Source: Candidatus Binatia bacterium (lineage in GTDB: Bacteria; Desulfobacterota; Binatia; UBA12015). Taken from it: a stretch of 64,000 bases of DNA. The stretch is taken from assembly GCA_029243485.1 (NCBI GenBank), contig JAQWRY010000003.1, positions 124,001 through 188,000 on the forward strand, read 5' to 3'. Shown in pieces: positions 18,393 to 25,429 of the stretch. A program made the position numbers and the translations under genes. A model generated the notes under the pieces. That model worked only from the letters and a program-made list of their open reading frames with translations, made no database searches and was not told the origin of the DNA. The first letter of the stretch is position 1; every line of letters begins with the position of its first letter.

Positions 18393-18695
18393 TTAGGGGG
18401 CTTTCCCGTCGGCCGGAACTCCCAGGTCGAGTGCGACCTTACAGTGCTGCGTCCACTCGTAGACCGAGCCGGTCATCCCGCCGACCCGCATGATGAGGAG
18501 CTCGCGGAGGTGCGCGCCCACCTTGGAATCGAGCAGCAACGCGATCAGCAGGTCGTGCACCTGTTTGGCGACCTTGGGGTGGCGCAGCAGCACCCGGAAG
18601 ATCGAGAGCTTGGCCATGTACTCGCTGACGCCGACCGCCCCGCCGGCCTCGATGGACTCCCCGATCGACAGCAGGGGAATGCGCGGCTTGCCCAT
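18393..18695 (-). pseudogene. Carboxymuconolactone decarboxylase-like protein, C-terminal half missing
   Basis: Only 100 residues. The segment HLRELLIMRVGGMTGSVYEW followed by HCKVALDLGVP is the core block of CMD/AhpD-like proteins, which usually continue for another 70-90 residues with a second helical hairpin. Here the frame ends at TAA after VPADGKAP, and DUF3604 starts three bases later, leaving no space for the missing half. It could be a remnant or a shortened functional protein; the intact start and good codon pattern leave both open. AhpD-type proteins use a CxxC pair for peroxide-linked reactions; only one cysteine is present here. Confidence 0.6.
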
Positions 18696-18775
18696 GGCGG
18701 TAGTATTGCTATGCCCGGGAAATTCAGTCCAGGCGCGGAGACGGGGACTGGTTCGCCCGACAGTTCCTCGAGGTC

Positions 18776-19231
18776 TCAGCCGTTGGCGCGTCGCTGGGCG
18801 GGAGTGGTTCGTTCCCGTGCGGCCTGGCCAGGCGTCGCGGACTTCGCGCTGGGGGCTGGTTTCCCGATCGCCGCGCGTCCGTCGAAGAAGGCGCCGGCGT
18901 GCACGACGAGGTTCTTTGCCTCGATGTTGCCGAGCAGGCGGGCCGTCGCTTCGAGTTCCACGGTTCCGCTGCGGATCACGTCGCCGCGCATCGTGCCTGC
19001 GAGCACCATGTGTTGCGCACTGACGGTCGCGTGGAGCTCGGCTTTCTCGCCGATCAGCAGCAGCTTCTCGGCTCGGACCTCGCCCTTCAACTTCCCGTCG
19101 ATGCGCGCATCGCCGGGGAAGTGGATGCGACCGGAGATCGAAACACCGGCTTCGATCTGGTGCCGGAAGCGCTGTTCCCGATTTGGTTTGCCGGGGGCCG
19201 CGGCGACCGCGGTGCGCTCCAGGTCCGGCAC
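18776..19231 (-). CDS. Bactofilin (polymer-forming cytoskeletal protein)
   Basis: A 151-residue protein whose core, about residues 27-120, is a right-handed beta-helix of short repeats: SISGRIHFPGDARIDGKLKG, then LLIGEKAELHATVSA, VLAGTMRGDVIRSGTVEL and NLVVHAGAFFDG. This is the bactofilin pattern. The flanks are disordered, with a basic Pro/Ala/Thr-rich C-terminus. Bactofilins self-assemble without nucleotide and help organise cell shape or surface structures. It starts 10 bases after rplS, so the two are probably on one transcript. Confidence 0.9.
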   Translation of the reverse strand: MPDLERTAVAAAPGKPNREQRFRHQIEAGVSISGRIHFPGDARIDGKLKGEVRAEKLLLIGEKAELHATVSAQHMVLAGTMRGDVIRSGTVELEATARLLGNIEAKNLVVHAGAFFDGRAAIGKPAPSAKSATPGQAARERTTPAQRRANG

Positions 19232-19241
19232 GGAATCGACC

Positions 19242-19598
19242 TTAGTTCTGGCCGATTTCCTTGATGCGTGCCGCGCGGCCGGAAAGTTCGCGGAGGTAGT
19301 ACAACTTCGCGCGACGCACCTTGCCGCGCGTCATGACTTCGATCTTGTCGATGCGCGGAGAGTGCACCGGGAAGGTACGCTCGACGCCCACGGAGTACGA
19401 CACCTTGCGGACGGTGAACGTCTCGCGGATGCTGCCGTGCTTGCGGCGGATGCAGACGCCTTCGAAGACCTGAATACGCTCTTTCTCGCCCTCGACGACC
19501 TTGACGTGAACGCGCAGCGTGTCACCCGCCTTGAAGTCGGGGATGTCGCTACGAAGCTGTTCCGTCTCGATTGCATTGATGATGTCGCCGGCGGCCAT
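19242..19598 (-). CDS. rplS: 50S ribosomal protein L19
   Basis: A 118-residue L19, normal length. [32 protein letters not shown] and [17 protein letters not shown] are the family's conserved blocks, with the C-terminal [18 protein letters not shown] at 19598 is preceded by AGGGAG seven bases upstream; the frame extends upstream to 19685 without resemblance. In most bacteria rplS directly follows trmD. Here trmD is about 12 kb away on the same strand, and rplS is instead followed by a bactofilin gene. It needs its own promoter, probably in the AT-rich patch at 19710-19745. Confidence 0.98.
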   Translation of the reverse strand: MAAGDIINAIETEQLRSDIPDFKAGDTLRVHVKVVEGEKERIQVFEGVCIRRKHGSIRETFTVRKVSYSVGVERTFPVHSPRIDKIEVMTRGKVRRAKLYYLRELSGRAARIKEIGQN

Positions 19599-19759
19599 GA
19601 GTACTCTCCCTGTGAATCCGACAGTACCGGCTCCGGGGAGCCGTTGTCGTCCCGTCCCTTTAACGGTTTCGGTCCGCGAACGCACAGACGGGCTAGGAAG
19701 TGCTCGGGGTTGGGAAAATTCGTAGTAAAAACAACATTATTTGGACCCGGCGGCCCGTT

Positions 19760-19800
19760 GGGGCCGGTCCCCCAGGGGGGTCCCCTCTGAGGCCGGCCCC
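19760..19800. terminator. Strong GC stem-loop between GST remnant and rplS
   Basis: GGGGCCGG (19760-19767) and CCGGCCCC (19793-19800) form a perfect eight-base stem around an inner CCCCC/GGGGGG pair. It starts ten bases after the stop of the GST remnant on the minus strand. No U-run follows directly, so termination is only a suggestion. Confidence 0.35.
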
Positions 19801-19809
19801 GAAGTCGAC

Positions 19810-20095
19810 TCAGCCGGCAGCCGCGGCTGCCTTGGCGCCGCGATCCTCCTCGATCAGCTTCTTGAACGAGGGGCGGCCGTGGATCCGCCTGACGTATGTG
19901 GCGAGCTTCGGCCAGCGCTTCGGTGATCTTGGCCTGGTCGCTCTCACGCTTGAACAAGATCGGGCCGAGCACGCGCTCCCGGAAGACGGCGGCCGTGCCG
20001 CTCACGATCCCAGTGTCGGCGAACTCTTCGATCCAGATCGCGCGGACCTTGCGAACGGACGGGGACAGGTCAACACCGGTTGCTTTGAGAGCCAT
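19810..20095 (-). pseudogene. Glutathione S-transferase remnant with internal deletion
   Basis: From ATG 20095 the frame reads VRAIWIEEFADTGIVS and FRERVLGPILFKRESDQ, typical of the first helices of a GST C-terminal domain. The GST C-terminus, RWPKLATYVRRIHGRPSFK then LIEED, is present in another frame and ends at TGA 19810-19812. At the junction (near 19915-19925) about 60 residues of the domain core are missing and the frame changes. The whole thioredoxin-like N-terminal half is also absent. This is therefore a decayed gene. It sits between rplS and the HxlR-type regulator. Confidence 0.75.
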
Positions 20096-20111
20096 CGGTT
20101 TCGCCCTTGCA

Positions 20112-20777
20112 TCATGTGCCGCTTTCCAGACTGAACTGGAAGAGGCGGGGTAGATCCTCGAGCGCAGACATGTCGCCCGAGAACTTGGCGCCTTGCTCCT
20201 CTGCCGTGGGGACAGGGAGTAGGCCGCTCATGAGTCCCATCATCGTTTGAGGCGGAGCTTCTATGGTGAGGTCGACCGGCAATGCGTCCGACACGATGTG
20301 TGTGCCGCGCTCGCCGCCTTCGAGTCGAACCGTCGCGCTGTTGCCGGCCGCCGAGGTCGACACGAGTTCCAGGCGGCGCTTGGGCGACTCTACCTTCGAG
20401 GCGAGGGCTTCGACGCCGATCTTGATCCAGTCGGGCTCCATGTGGTCGCCCTCGATGGCAGGAAGCAGCCAGCGTAGCCCCCACCGCGTGAGGTCGAGGA
20501 GGATCGGGCGGAGGGCCTCGCCGTGCTCGGTGAGTGCGTACAGCTTCGCGGGCGTCGGAGGCCCGAGCTCGCAGCGTTCGACGACACCGTGCTGTTCCAG
20601 ACGGTCGAGACGCTCGGTCAGGACGCTCGGGCTCACCCCGGGCAGGCGCCGTTTGAGGTCCGCGAAGCGCTGGGGACCGCAGATCAGCTCCCGCACGACG
20701 AGCAGGGTCCACCGTTGTCCGAGGATCTCGGTTGCCCGGGCGAGGGGGCAAAATTGGGCGTATCGGAACGAGTCCAC
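20112..20777 (-). CDS. HxlR-family transcriptional regulator
   Basis: A 221-residue regulator. Its N-terminus, FCPLARATEILGQRWTLLVV then FADLKRRLPGVSPSVLTERL and LEQHGVVER, is a clear HxlR winged helix, including the conserved cysteine at residue 10. Residues 115-215 form a sterol-carrier/SCP2-like domain (GGERGTHIVSDALPVDLTI), found in a subset of HxlR proteins and suited to binding a lipid or aromatic ligand. It is divergent from the hemerythrin gene across a 102-base AT-rich gap, its most likely operator region. The adjacent GST remnant on the same strand may once have been a target. Confidence 0.92.
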   Translation of the reverse strand: MDSFRYAQFCPLARATEILGQRWTLLVVRELICGPQRFADLKRRLPGVSPSVLTERLDRLEQHGVVERCELGPPTPAKLYALTEHGEALRPILLDLTRWGLRWLLPAIEGDHMEPDWIKIGVEALASKVESPKRRLELVSTSAAGNSATVRLEGGERGTHIVSDALPVDLTIEAPPQTMMGLMSGLLPVPTAEEQGAKFSGDMSALEDLPRLFQFSLESGT

Positions 20778-20879
20778 CGAATGGTCGTACGCTGGGAAAT
20801 ATTAAAATCAAAGTGAGAGATTCGAAAAATGTACTTCTAGAGTTTTCTCCTGGGTTCCGGTCCAGTAGGTTCACCGCTC
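20778..20879. promoter_or_regulatory. AT-rich divergent region between HxlR regulator and hemerythrin gene
   Basis: The gap includes GAAATATTAAAATCAAAG near 20797-20814, in strong contrast to the GC-rich genes on both sides. It must carry both divergent promoters. No unambiguous dyad was found by eye. Confidence 0.4.
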
Positions 20880-21371
20880 GTGGCCCGCCGACATCCGAGT
20901 CTGATCCCGCTTTCCCACGATCACCGTGAGGCGCTGGGGCTCGTCTTTCGCCTGCACAACCCCGCCCCGCCCGGCCGGGTGACAGCGATGACGCCGGTGA
21001 GCACCGCTGCCAGTCGGGCCACGGAGACGATCGAGTTCTTCAGCCGTCACCTCGAAACCCACTTCCGGGCGGAGGAGGAGGCGCTGTTTCCGTTTTTGGT
21101 TGCGCGAGCCGAGCTCGATGACGCGTCGGGCTCTCTGGTCGAGCGGCTGATCGGCGAGCACCGGCGGCTCGGCGAGCTGCGCGACGCGATCGAGGCGGCG
21201 GCGCGCGGAGCCGGCGAGCTCGAGGAGGCGCTGGTGGCCTTCGGGGATCTCCTCGAGACGCACGTCCGCACGGAGGAGCGCGAGCTGTTCGCGCGTTTTC
21301 CGGCGGATCTTCCTGAGGATGAGGCCGGGCCGGTTGCCGCGGCGATTCGCGCCGCTCTCGGGCGCGACTGA
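20880..21371 (+). CDS. Hemerythrin HHE-domain protein
   Basis: A 163-residue four-helix protein. Helix 1 carries HDHREAL, helix 2 RHLETHFRAEEEALFP, helix 3 EHRRLGELRDAIE and helix 4 LLETHVRTEERELF, giving the H...HxxxE...H...HxxxE ligand pattern of a diiron hemerythrin-like domain. It starts with GTG at 20880. Such proteins bind oxygen, nitric oxide or iron in the cytoplasm. The facing HxlR-type gene, a family often tied to redox or electrophile stress, may control it; this is inferred from divergence only. Confidence 0.9.
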   Translation: MARRHPSLIPLSHDHREALGLVFRLHNPAPPGRVTAMTPVSTAASRATETIEFFSRHLETHFRAEEEALFPFLVARAELDDASGSLVERLIGEHRRLGELRDAIEAAARGAGELEEALVAFGDLLETHVRTEERELFARFPADLPEDEAGPVAAAIRAALGRD

Positions 21372-21444
21372 ACCACACGCGAGAACGTTTCATCCTCGCT
21401 GCTGTCGGACGAACAGAAGAGCGAGCTTCCGTTCCCACTCTGGG

Positions 21445-21705
21445 ATGCCCCGCCGCGACTTCCTGCGCACCGCGGCCGGAACCGCCGCCGCATTCATGGT
21501 GCTCAATACGGTCAACGGACTGTCGAGCACGGGGAGTGCCGCGCCGCTGCCCGTGAGCGGTCAGCAGTGTGACGACCCCGAAGCGGCCGGCGAGCTCTTC
21601 TCTGCCGAGTACTTCGTGATGGACGTACAACTCCACTCTGTGGACCTCGACGACTTCCAGCGGTTGCTGGCGCACGGGGTGGGGCGGAATACGCAGTTGG
21701 TTTGA
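21445..21705 (+). pseudogene. Amidohydrolase N-terminal fragment with Tat signal
   Basis: ATG at 21445 begins MPRRDFLRTAAGTAAAFMV, a twin-arginine export signal, then a mature start ending AEYFVMDVQLHSVD. This matches the opening of Tat-exported metal-dependent amidohydrolases, where the VMDVQLH segment supplies the first metal histidines. A complete family member has several hundred residues; here the frame stops after 86. The MaoC gene on the opposite strand begins to occupy the DNA 19 bases further on. It is a truncated remnant. Confidence 0.6.
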
Positions 21706-21723
21706 GGGATGGCGTGCGGCGGC

Positions 21724-22164
21724 TCAGGTGCGTCGTGAGACGAGGAGCGTGACCTTCTGGGTGAGGACCGCGGTACCGTCTTCGCGTTCGAGTCGGTCGT
21801 CGAGGACGACGATGCCGCGATCCGGTTTGGTCTTGGAGGCGCGCTTCTCTACGCACGTTGTGACGTAGCGCAGTGGCTCGTCGGGGTAGGCCGGAGCGGG
21901 TAGCCGGAGCTCGTCCTTCCCGAGCATGCCGAGGACCGCAATGGGGTCGGTCATGTCGAAGAAGAGCCGGGTGCAGATCGCGAAGAGGTGCAGTGAGCAA
22001 AGGGTGAGTCGACCGTAGAGCGACGTGGCCGCCGCGCCCTCGTCGACGTGATAGCCCTGCGGCTCCCAACGCGTCGCGAGTCCGACTGCCTCGCTGCGGG
22101 GCGGGGTGTAGCAGCCGACCAGAATGCTCTGGTCGGCAACGAGGTCGTCGAAGTATCGTGGCAT
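21724..22164 (-). CDS. MaoC-like hot-dog dehydratase
   Basis: A 146-residue single hot-dog-fold protein. The start MPRYFDDLVADQS and the segment YHVDEGAAATSLYGRLTLCS correspond to the entry strand and the hydratase-2 helix of MaoC-like proteins; D and H of the catalytic Asp-His pair appear as HVD and SLH. The second half, LGKDELRLPAPAYPDEPLRY, fits the typical substrate-pocket strands. Such enzymes hydrate enoyl-CoA or related thioesters. It stands alone between a truncated amidohydrolase and an MBL hydrolase, both of different function. Confidence 0.75.
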   Translation of the reverse strand: MPRYFDDLVADQSILVGCYTPPRSEAVGLATRWEPQGYHVDEGAAATSLYGRLTLCSLHLFAICTRLFFDMTDPIAVLGMLGKDELRLPAPAYPDEPLRYVTTCVEKRASKTKPDRGIVVLDDRLEREDGTAVLTQKVTLLVSRRT

Positions 22165-22369
22165 GGGTTCCTAGGCTCCTCGCCCCGCGTTCCACCGCGG
22201 CGGGTGTCGCCAGTTGGCAGTGCCCACTATGCCAGTCGGAAGCGAAGCTCAACGGAAAGCTCCGGCAGGCGAACGTCGGCGCTGGAGGGCAGGAAAGCAC
22301 GAACGCGCGAGTCGTCCGCGGACACGGACGGGCGTGGCTCGTCGAGAGACGCGAACGTCGCTCCCCGCC

Positions 22370-23293
22370 CTACGCCCGCTGCCAGCGCCCTTCGGGGAGC
22401 TCCCGAACGCGTCCCGAGGCGACGAGTCGCTCGAGGTGTTGTTCGGCGGATCGTTTCTCCACCGAGTCGGCGAATGAGACGGCGTCGACCGGCCGGTACA
22501 CGAATCGGTGCTTAACGATGTCGTCCATGTCGTGTGGCTCGGCGAGGTAGTCGAGGAGCCGGCCTTCGCGGTCGGCGATCATCGCCTCGAACTTGTCGAG
22601 TCGGGCCAGGAACGCGTCCCGGCCTTTGAGGACGCCGATGTGATGGAACGTCGCGTACCAATCGGCCTCGATCTCGCGAACGCGCGCGAGGGAGTTCTCG
22701 AAGTCGACGAGGTTCGACCAGGCATCACCGTAGTAGGGGCCGAAGCTCGTGAGTTCGATGTCGGCGAGATAGATCAGTCGGCGCGGCCTGCCGGCGTCGG
22801 TCCACTCGATCTCGAAGCAGCAGTGGCCGCGGGTGTGACCGGGGGTATGCAGGACGCGGATCGTCACGCCGCCGAGGTCGAAGGTGTCTCCCTCGACATA
22901 CGTCTGTGGGTCGTCGCGCGTGACGAAGTGGAACTGGTCGACGAGCACTCCTCGAAACGGCGCCTCGATCCACGCGGGAAACCCGTAGATCGCGAGCATC
23001 GCGTCGAGCGATTTGATGCCGGGCGCGTCGAGTTCGTGGAAGTGCCACGGGACGTCGGGGAAGAGGTGATTCCCGGCCACGTGGTCTTCGTGGCAGTGGC
23101 TGTTCAGGACCCGAGCGACGCGGGGAAGCGGCCCCTCACGGCCGAGGAGGCCGAGGCTCGGATCGATGATTACGGTCTCGCGATTGCCCTCGACGAGAAG
23201 GCTGTTGCCTTCCGGGTAGCGGCCCTTTGCGGGGCCCTCGAGGAGCGTGACGGGGCCGAATAGCGGATCGCTCGCTAGAGTGCTGGCGCTCAT
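22370..23293 (-). CDS. MBL-fold metallo-hydrolase
   Basis: A 307-residue metallo-beta-lactamase-fold enzyme. The metal motif appears as LNSHCHEDHVAGN, followed by TPGHTRGHCCFE, an aspartate-bearing strand (LIYLADIELTSF), and a C-terminal histidine in TFHHIGVLKGRD. These are the five usual ligand blocks for a binuclear zinc or iron site. Long C-terminal helices (LDKFEAMIADREGRLLDYL, then a winged-helix-like tail) resemble glyoxalase-II-like and LACTB2-like proteins. It is cytoplasmic, with no signal. The substrate is unknown. It lies opposite to the ABC exporter genes across an AT-rich gap. Confidence 0.9.
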   Translation of the reverse strand: MSASTLASDPLFGPVTLLEGPAKGRYPEGNSLLVEGNRETVIIDPSLGLLGREGPLPRVARVLNSHCHEDHVAGNHLFPDVPWHFHELDAPGIKSLDAMLAIYGFPAWIEAPFRGVLVDQFHFVTRDDPQTYVEGDTFDLGGVTIRVLHTPGHTRGHCCFEIEWTDAGRPRRLIYLADIELTSFGPYYGDAWSNLVDFENSLARVREIEADWYATFHHIGVLKGRDAFLARLDKFEAMIADREGRLLDYLAEPHDMDDIVKHRFVYRPVDAVSFADSVEKRSAEQHLERLVASGRVRELPEGRWQRA

Positions 23294-23548
23294 CGATTCG
23301 AGCGTATCGATTCGGTCGGACTTTGGCGACGGGCGCCGTCCCCCTCGATCCGAAGGGAGCGGCGCCCGTCGTTCCTCAGGTAGGCGGCCATGAGTGCTTC
23401 CTTCCTCGCGCAGGCGTCTCGGGCCCGCGGTGCGGCCCCACCCAAGGGGCGCCGTTGGTTCTCAAACAACTACTATTAGTTCAGCTATCTTAAACCTATA
23501 GACTATTCCGGGTGTCCGCGGGGGCCGGGTTCGTTATTCACCAAGGCG
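23294..23548. promoter_or_regulatory. Divergent region between MBL hydrolase and ABC exporter genes
   Basis: The 255-base gap carries an AT-rich core at 23461-23512. This includes the small inverted repeat AACTA-CTAT-TAGTT (23468-23481) and TATAGA (23498-23503), a possible -10 box with TTAGTT 15 bases before it. The rest is GC-rich and featureless. Confidence 0.4.
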
Positions 23549-25429
23549 GTGCGAAGCGGGCTCGAGCGAACTTTGCAGGACCTTGGATCCCTCCCCGCGG
23601 ACCCGCCCCATCCCCTCGAGCCCATCGGCATCGAGTCCCTCTATGAGGCCCCTCGTTCGTCGATCCATCCCGACTCCGAGCTCGGCTGGTTGCGGCGCCT
23701 CTGGCCCGTCGTTGCCGGGCATCGCGGGATCTTCCTGATCGCTCTCGGATCGTCGGTCGTGAGCCTGATGTGCGGGGTCGCGGTCCCGCGCGTGATGATG
23801 GCGGCGATCGATCAGGCCCTGACGTCACGGACGATGCCTCTCGAGGGCTTCGTGCTCGCGATCGCGCTTCTCGGGCTCGCCCGTGGGGGCGCGGGGTTCA
23901 TCAGTCGCTTCTGGCTGTTCCGCGTCGCGTACGCGATCGAGAACGATTTGCGGGTGACGCTGTACGAGCACCTGAGCCGGCTCTCGTTCTCCTTCTACGA
24001 TCGGGTTCAGTCGGGACAGATCATCTCGCGCGCGAACTCAGACATCCGAACGGTTCAGATGTTTCTGACGTTCGGGCCGCTCATCTGCCTGACGATCTTC
24101 TCCTTCGTCGCGGCGATCGGCCTGATGGCGTCGATCAGCCTGCCTCTCACGATCGTTGCGATTCTTCCGCTCCCGTTCGTCGGCCTGCTCGGCGCGCGTC
24201 TCGGACGGCTCACCTTTCCGATCTCCTGGATCGTACAGGCGCGAATGGCGGACATCGCGACCACCGTTGAAGAGAACCTCTCGGGTGTCCGGGTCGTGAA
24301 GGCGTTTTCCGGCGAACGCGGGCAGATCGAAGCGATTTCGACGGCCGCTCGGAAGCTTCAGTGGATCAGCGTGCGGCAGGCGGAGGTTCAGGCGGCGCAT
24401 GCGCCGGTCATCGAAGCTATGCCACGCGTCGGCATGGCAATGGTTTTGCTCGTCGGCGGGTGGCTCACGATCGAGGGGCGCCTCACAATCGGGGCGATAG
24501 TCGCGTTCACGACCTACGTCGTCATGTTGCAGGCGCCGTTCCGCATGTTCGGCTTCTTCCTGATGATGGTGCAGCGAGCGGCCGCTTCGGCCCTGCGCAT
24601 CTACGAGGTTCTCGACGAGAAGCCGGAGATCGAGGAGCGGGCCGACGCGGAAGATCTGGTCGATCCGCAGGGCGAGGTGCTCTTCCAGAACGTCACGTTC
24701 GGATACGGAGAGAACGCTTCGGTGCTGTCGGGCTTCGATCTCGCGGTGCCGCCGGGACAGACCGTCGCCGTCGTGGGTCGAACCGGGTGTGGGAAGTCCA
24801 CGGTCGCGCGGCTCCTCGCGCGCTACTACGACGTCGACGGCGGCGCCGTTCGTATCGACGGGCACGACGTCCGCGACCTGCGGCTCGCGAGTGTGCGGGC
24901 ACATGTCGGCATCATTCCGGATGAGCCCTTTCTCTTTACGAGTTCGATCCGCGACAACATCGCGTACGCGCGGCCCGATGCCGCCGAAAAGGACGTCATC
25001 GCCGCGGCCGTCGCGGCCGACGCCGCCGAGTTCATCGAGAAGTTGCCTGACGCCTACGAGACCGTCATCGGCGAGCGAGGCTACGACCTTTCGGGTGGCC
25101 AGCGACAGCGCATCTCGATAGCGCGATCCCTACTCGCGAACCCGCGGGTCTTGATCCTGGACGACGCGACGAGCGCAGTCGACGTGCATGTCGAACAGAC
25201 GATTCACGATGCGCTCGAGGCGCTCCTCGAGGGTCGAACGACGATCGTGATCGCCCATCGCCTCTCGACGATTGCGCTCGCCGATCGCGTCGTTCTTCTC
25301 GAGGAGGGCCGGATCGTGGCCGACGGTACGCACGCGGATCTGATGCGGACGGAACCCCGGTACGCCGAGGTCCTCGCGCACTTCGGTGATGCCGAGGCGG
25401 CGAGCGAAGACGCAGAGGTGGCGCCGTGA
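23549..25429 (+). CDS. ABC exporter half-transporter A (degenerate Walker B)
   Basis: A 626-residue type IV ABC half-transporter with six membrane segments (about residues 60-340) followed by a nucleotide-binding domain. Walker A is GRTGCGKST and the signature is the standard DLSGGQRQR. The Walker B region reads LILDDATSAVD, with aspartate where the catalytic glutamate normally sits; the H-loop is VIAHRLST. This marks the degenerate half of a heterodimeric exporter. GTG at 23549 is the likely start. Its stop overlaps the next gene by four bases (GTGA), so the two proteins are made together. The substrate (lipid, drug or peptide) is open. Confidence 0.94.
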   Translation: MRSGLERTLQDLGSLPADPPHPLEPIGIESLYEAPRSSIHPDSELGWLRRLWPVVAGHRGIFLIALGSSVVSLMCGVAVPRVMMAAIDQALTSRTMPLEGFVLAIALLGLARGGAGFISRFWLFRVAYAIENDLRVTLYEHLSRLSFSFYDRVQSGQIISRANSDIRTVQMFLTFGPLICLTIFSFVAAIGLMASISLPLTIVAILPLPFVGLLGARLGRLTFPISWIVQARMADIATTVEENLSGVRVVKAFSGERGQIEAISTAARKLQWISVRQAEVQAAHAPVIEAMPRVGMAMVLLVGGWLTIEGRLTIGAIVAFTTYVVMLQAPFRMFGFFLMMVQRAAASALRIYEVLDEKPEIEERADAEDLVDPQGEVLFQNVTFGYGENASVLSGFDLAVPPGQTVAVVGRTGCGKSTVARLLARYYDVDGGAVRIDGHDVRDLRLASVRAHVGIIPDEPFLFTSSIRDNIAYARPDAAEKDVIAAAVAADAAEFIEKLPDAYETVIGERGYDLSGGQRQRISIARSLLANPRVLILDDATSAVDVHVEQTIHDALEALLEGRTTIVIAHRLSTIALADRVVLLEEGRIVADGTHADLMRTEPRYAEVLAHFGDAEAASEDAEVAP

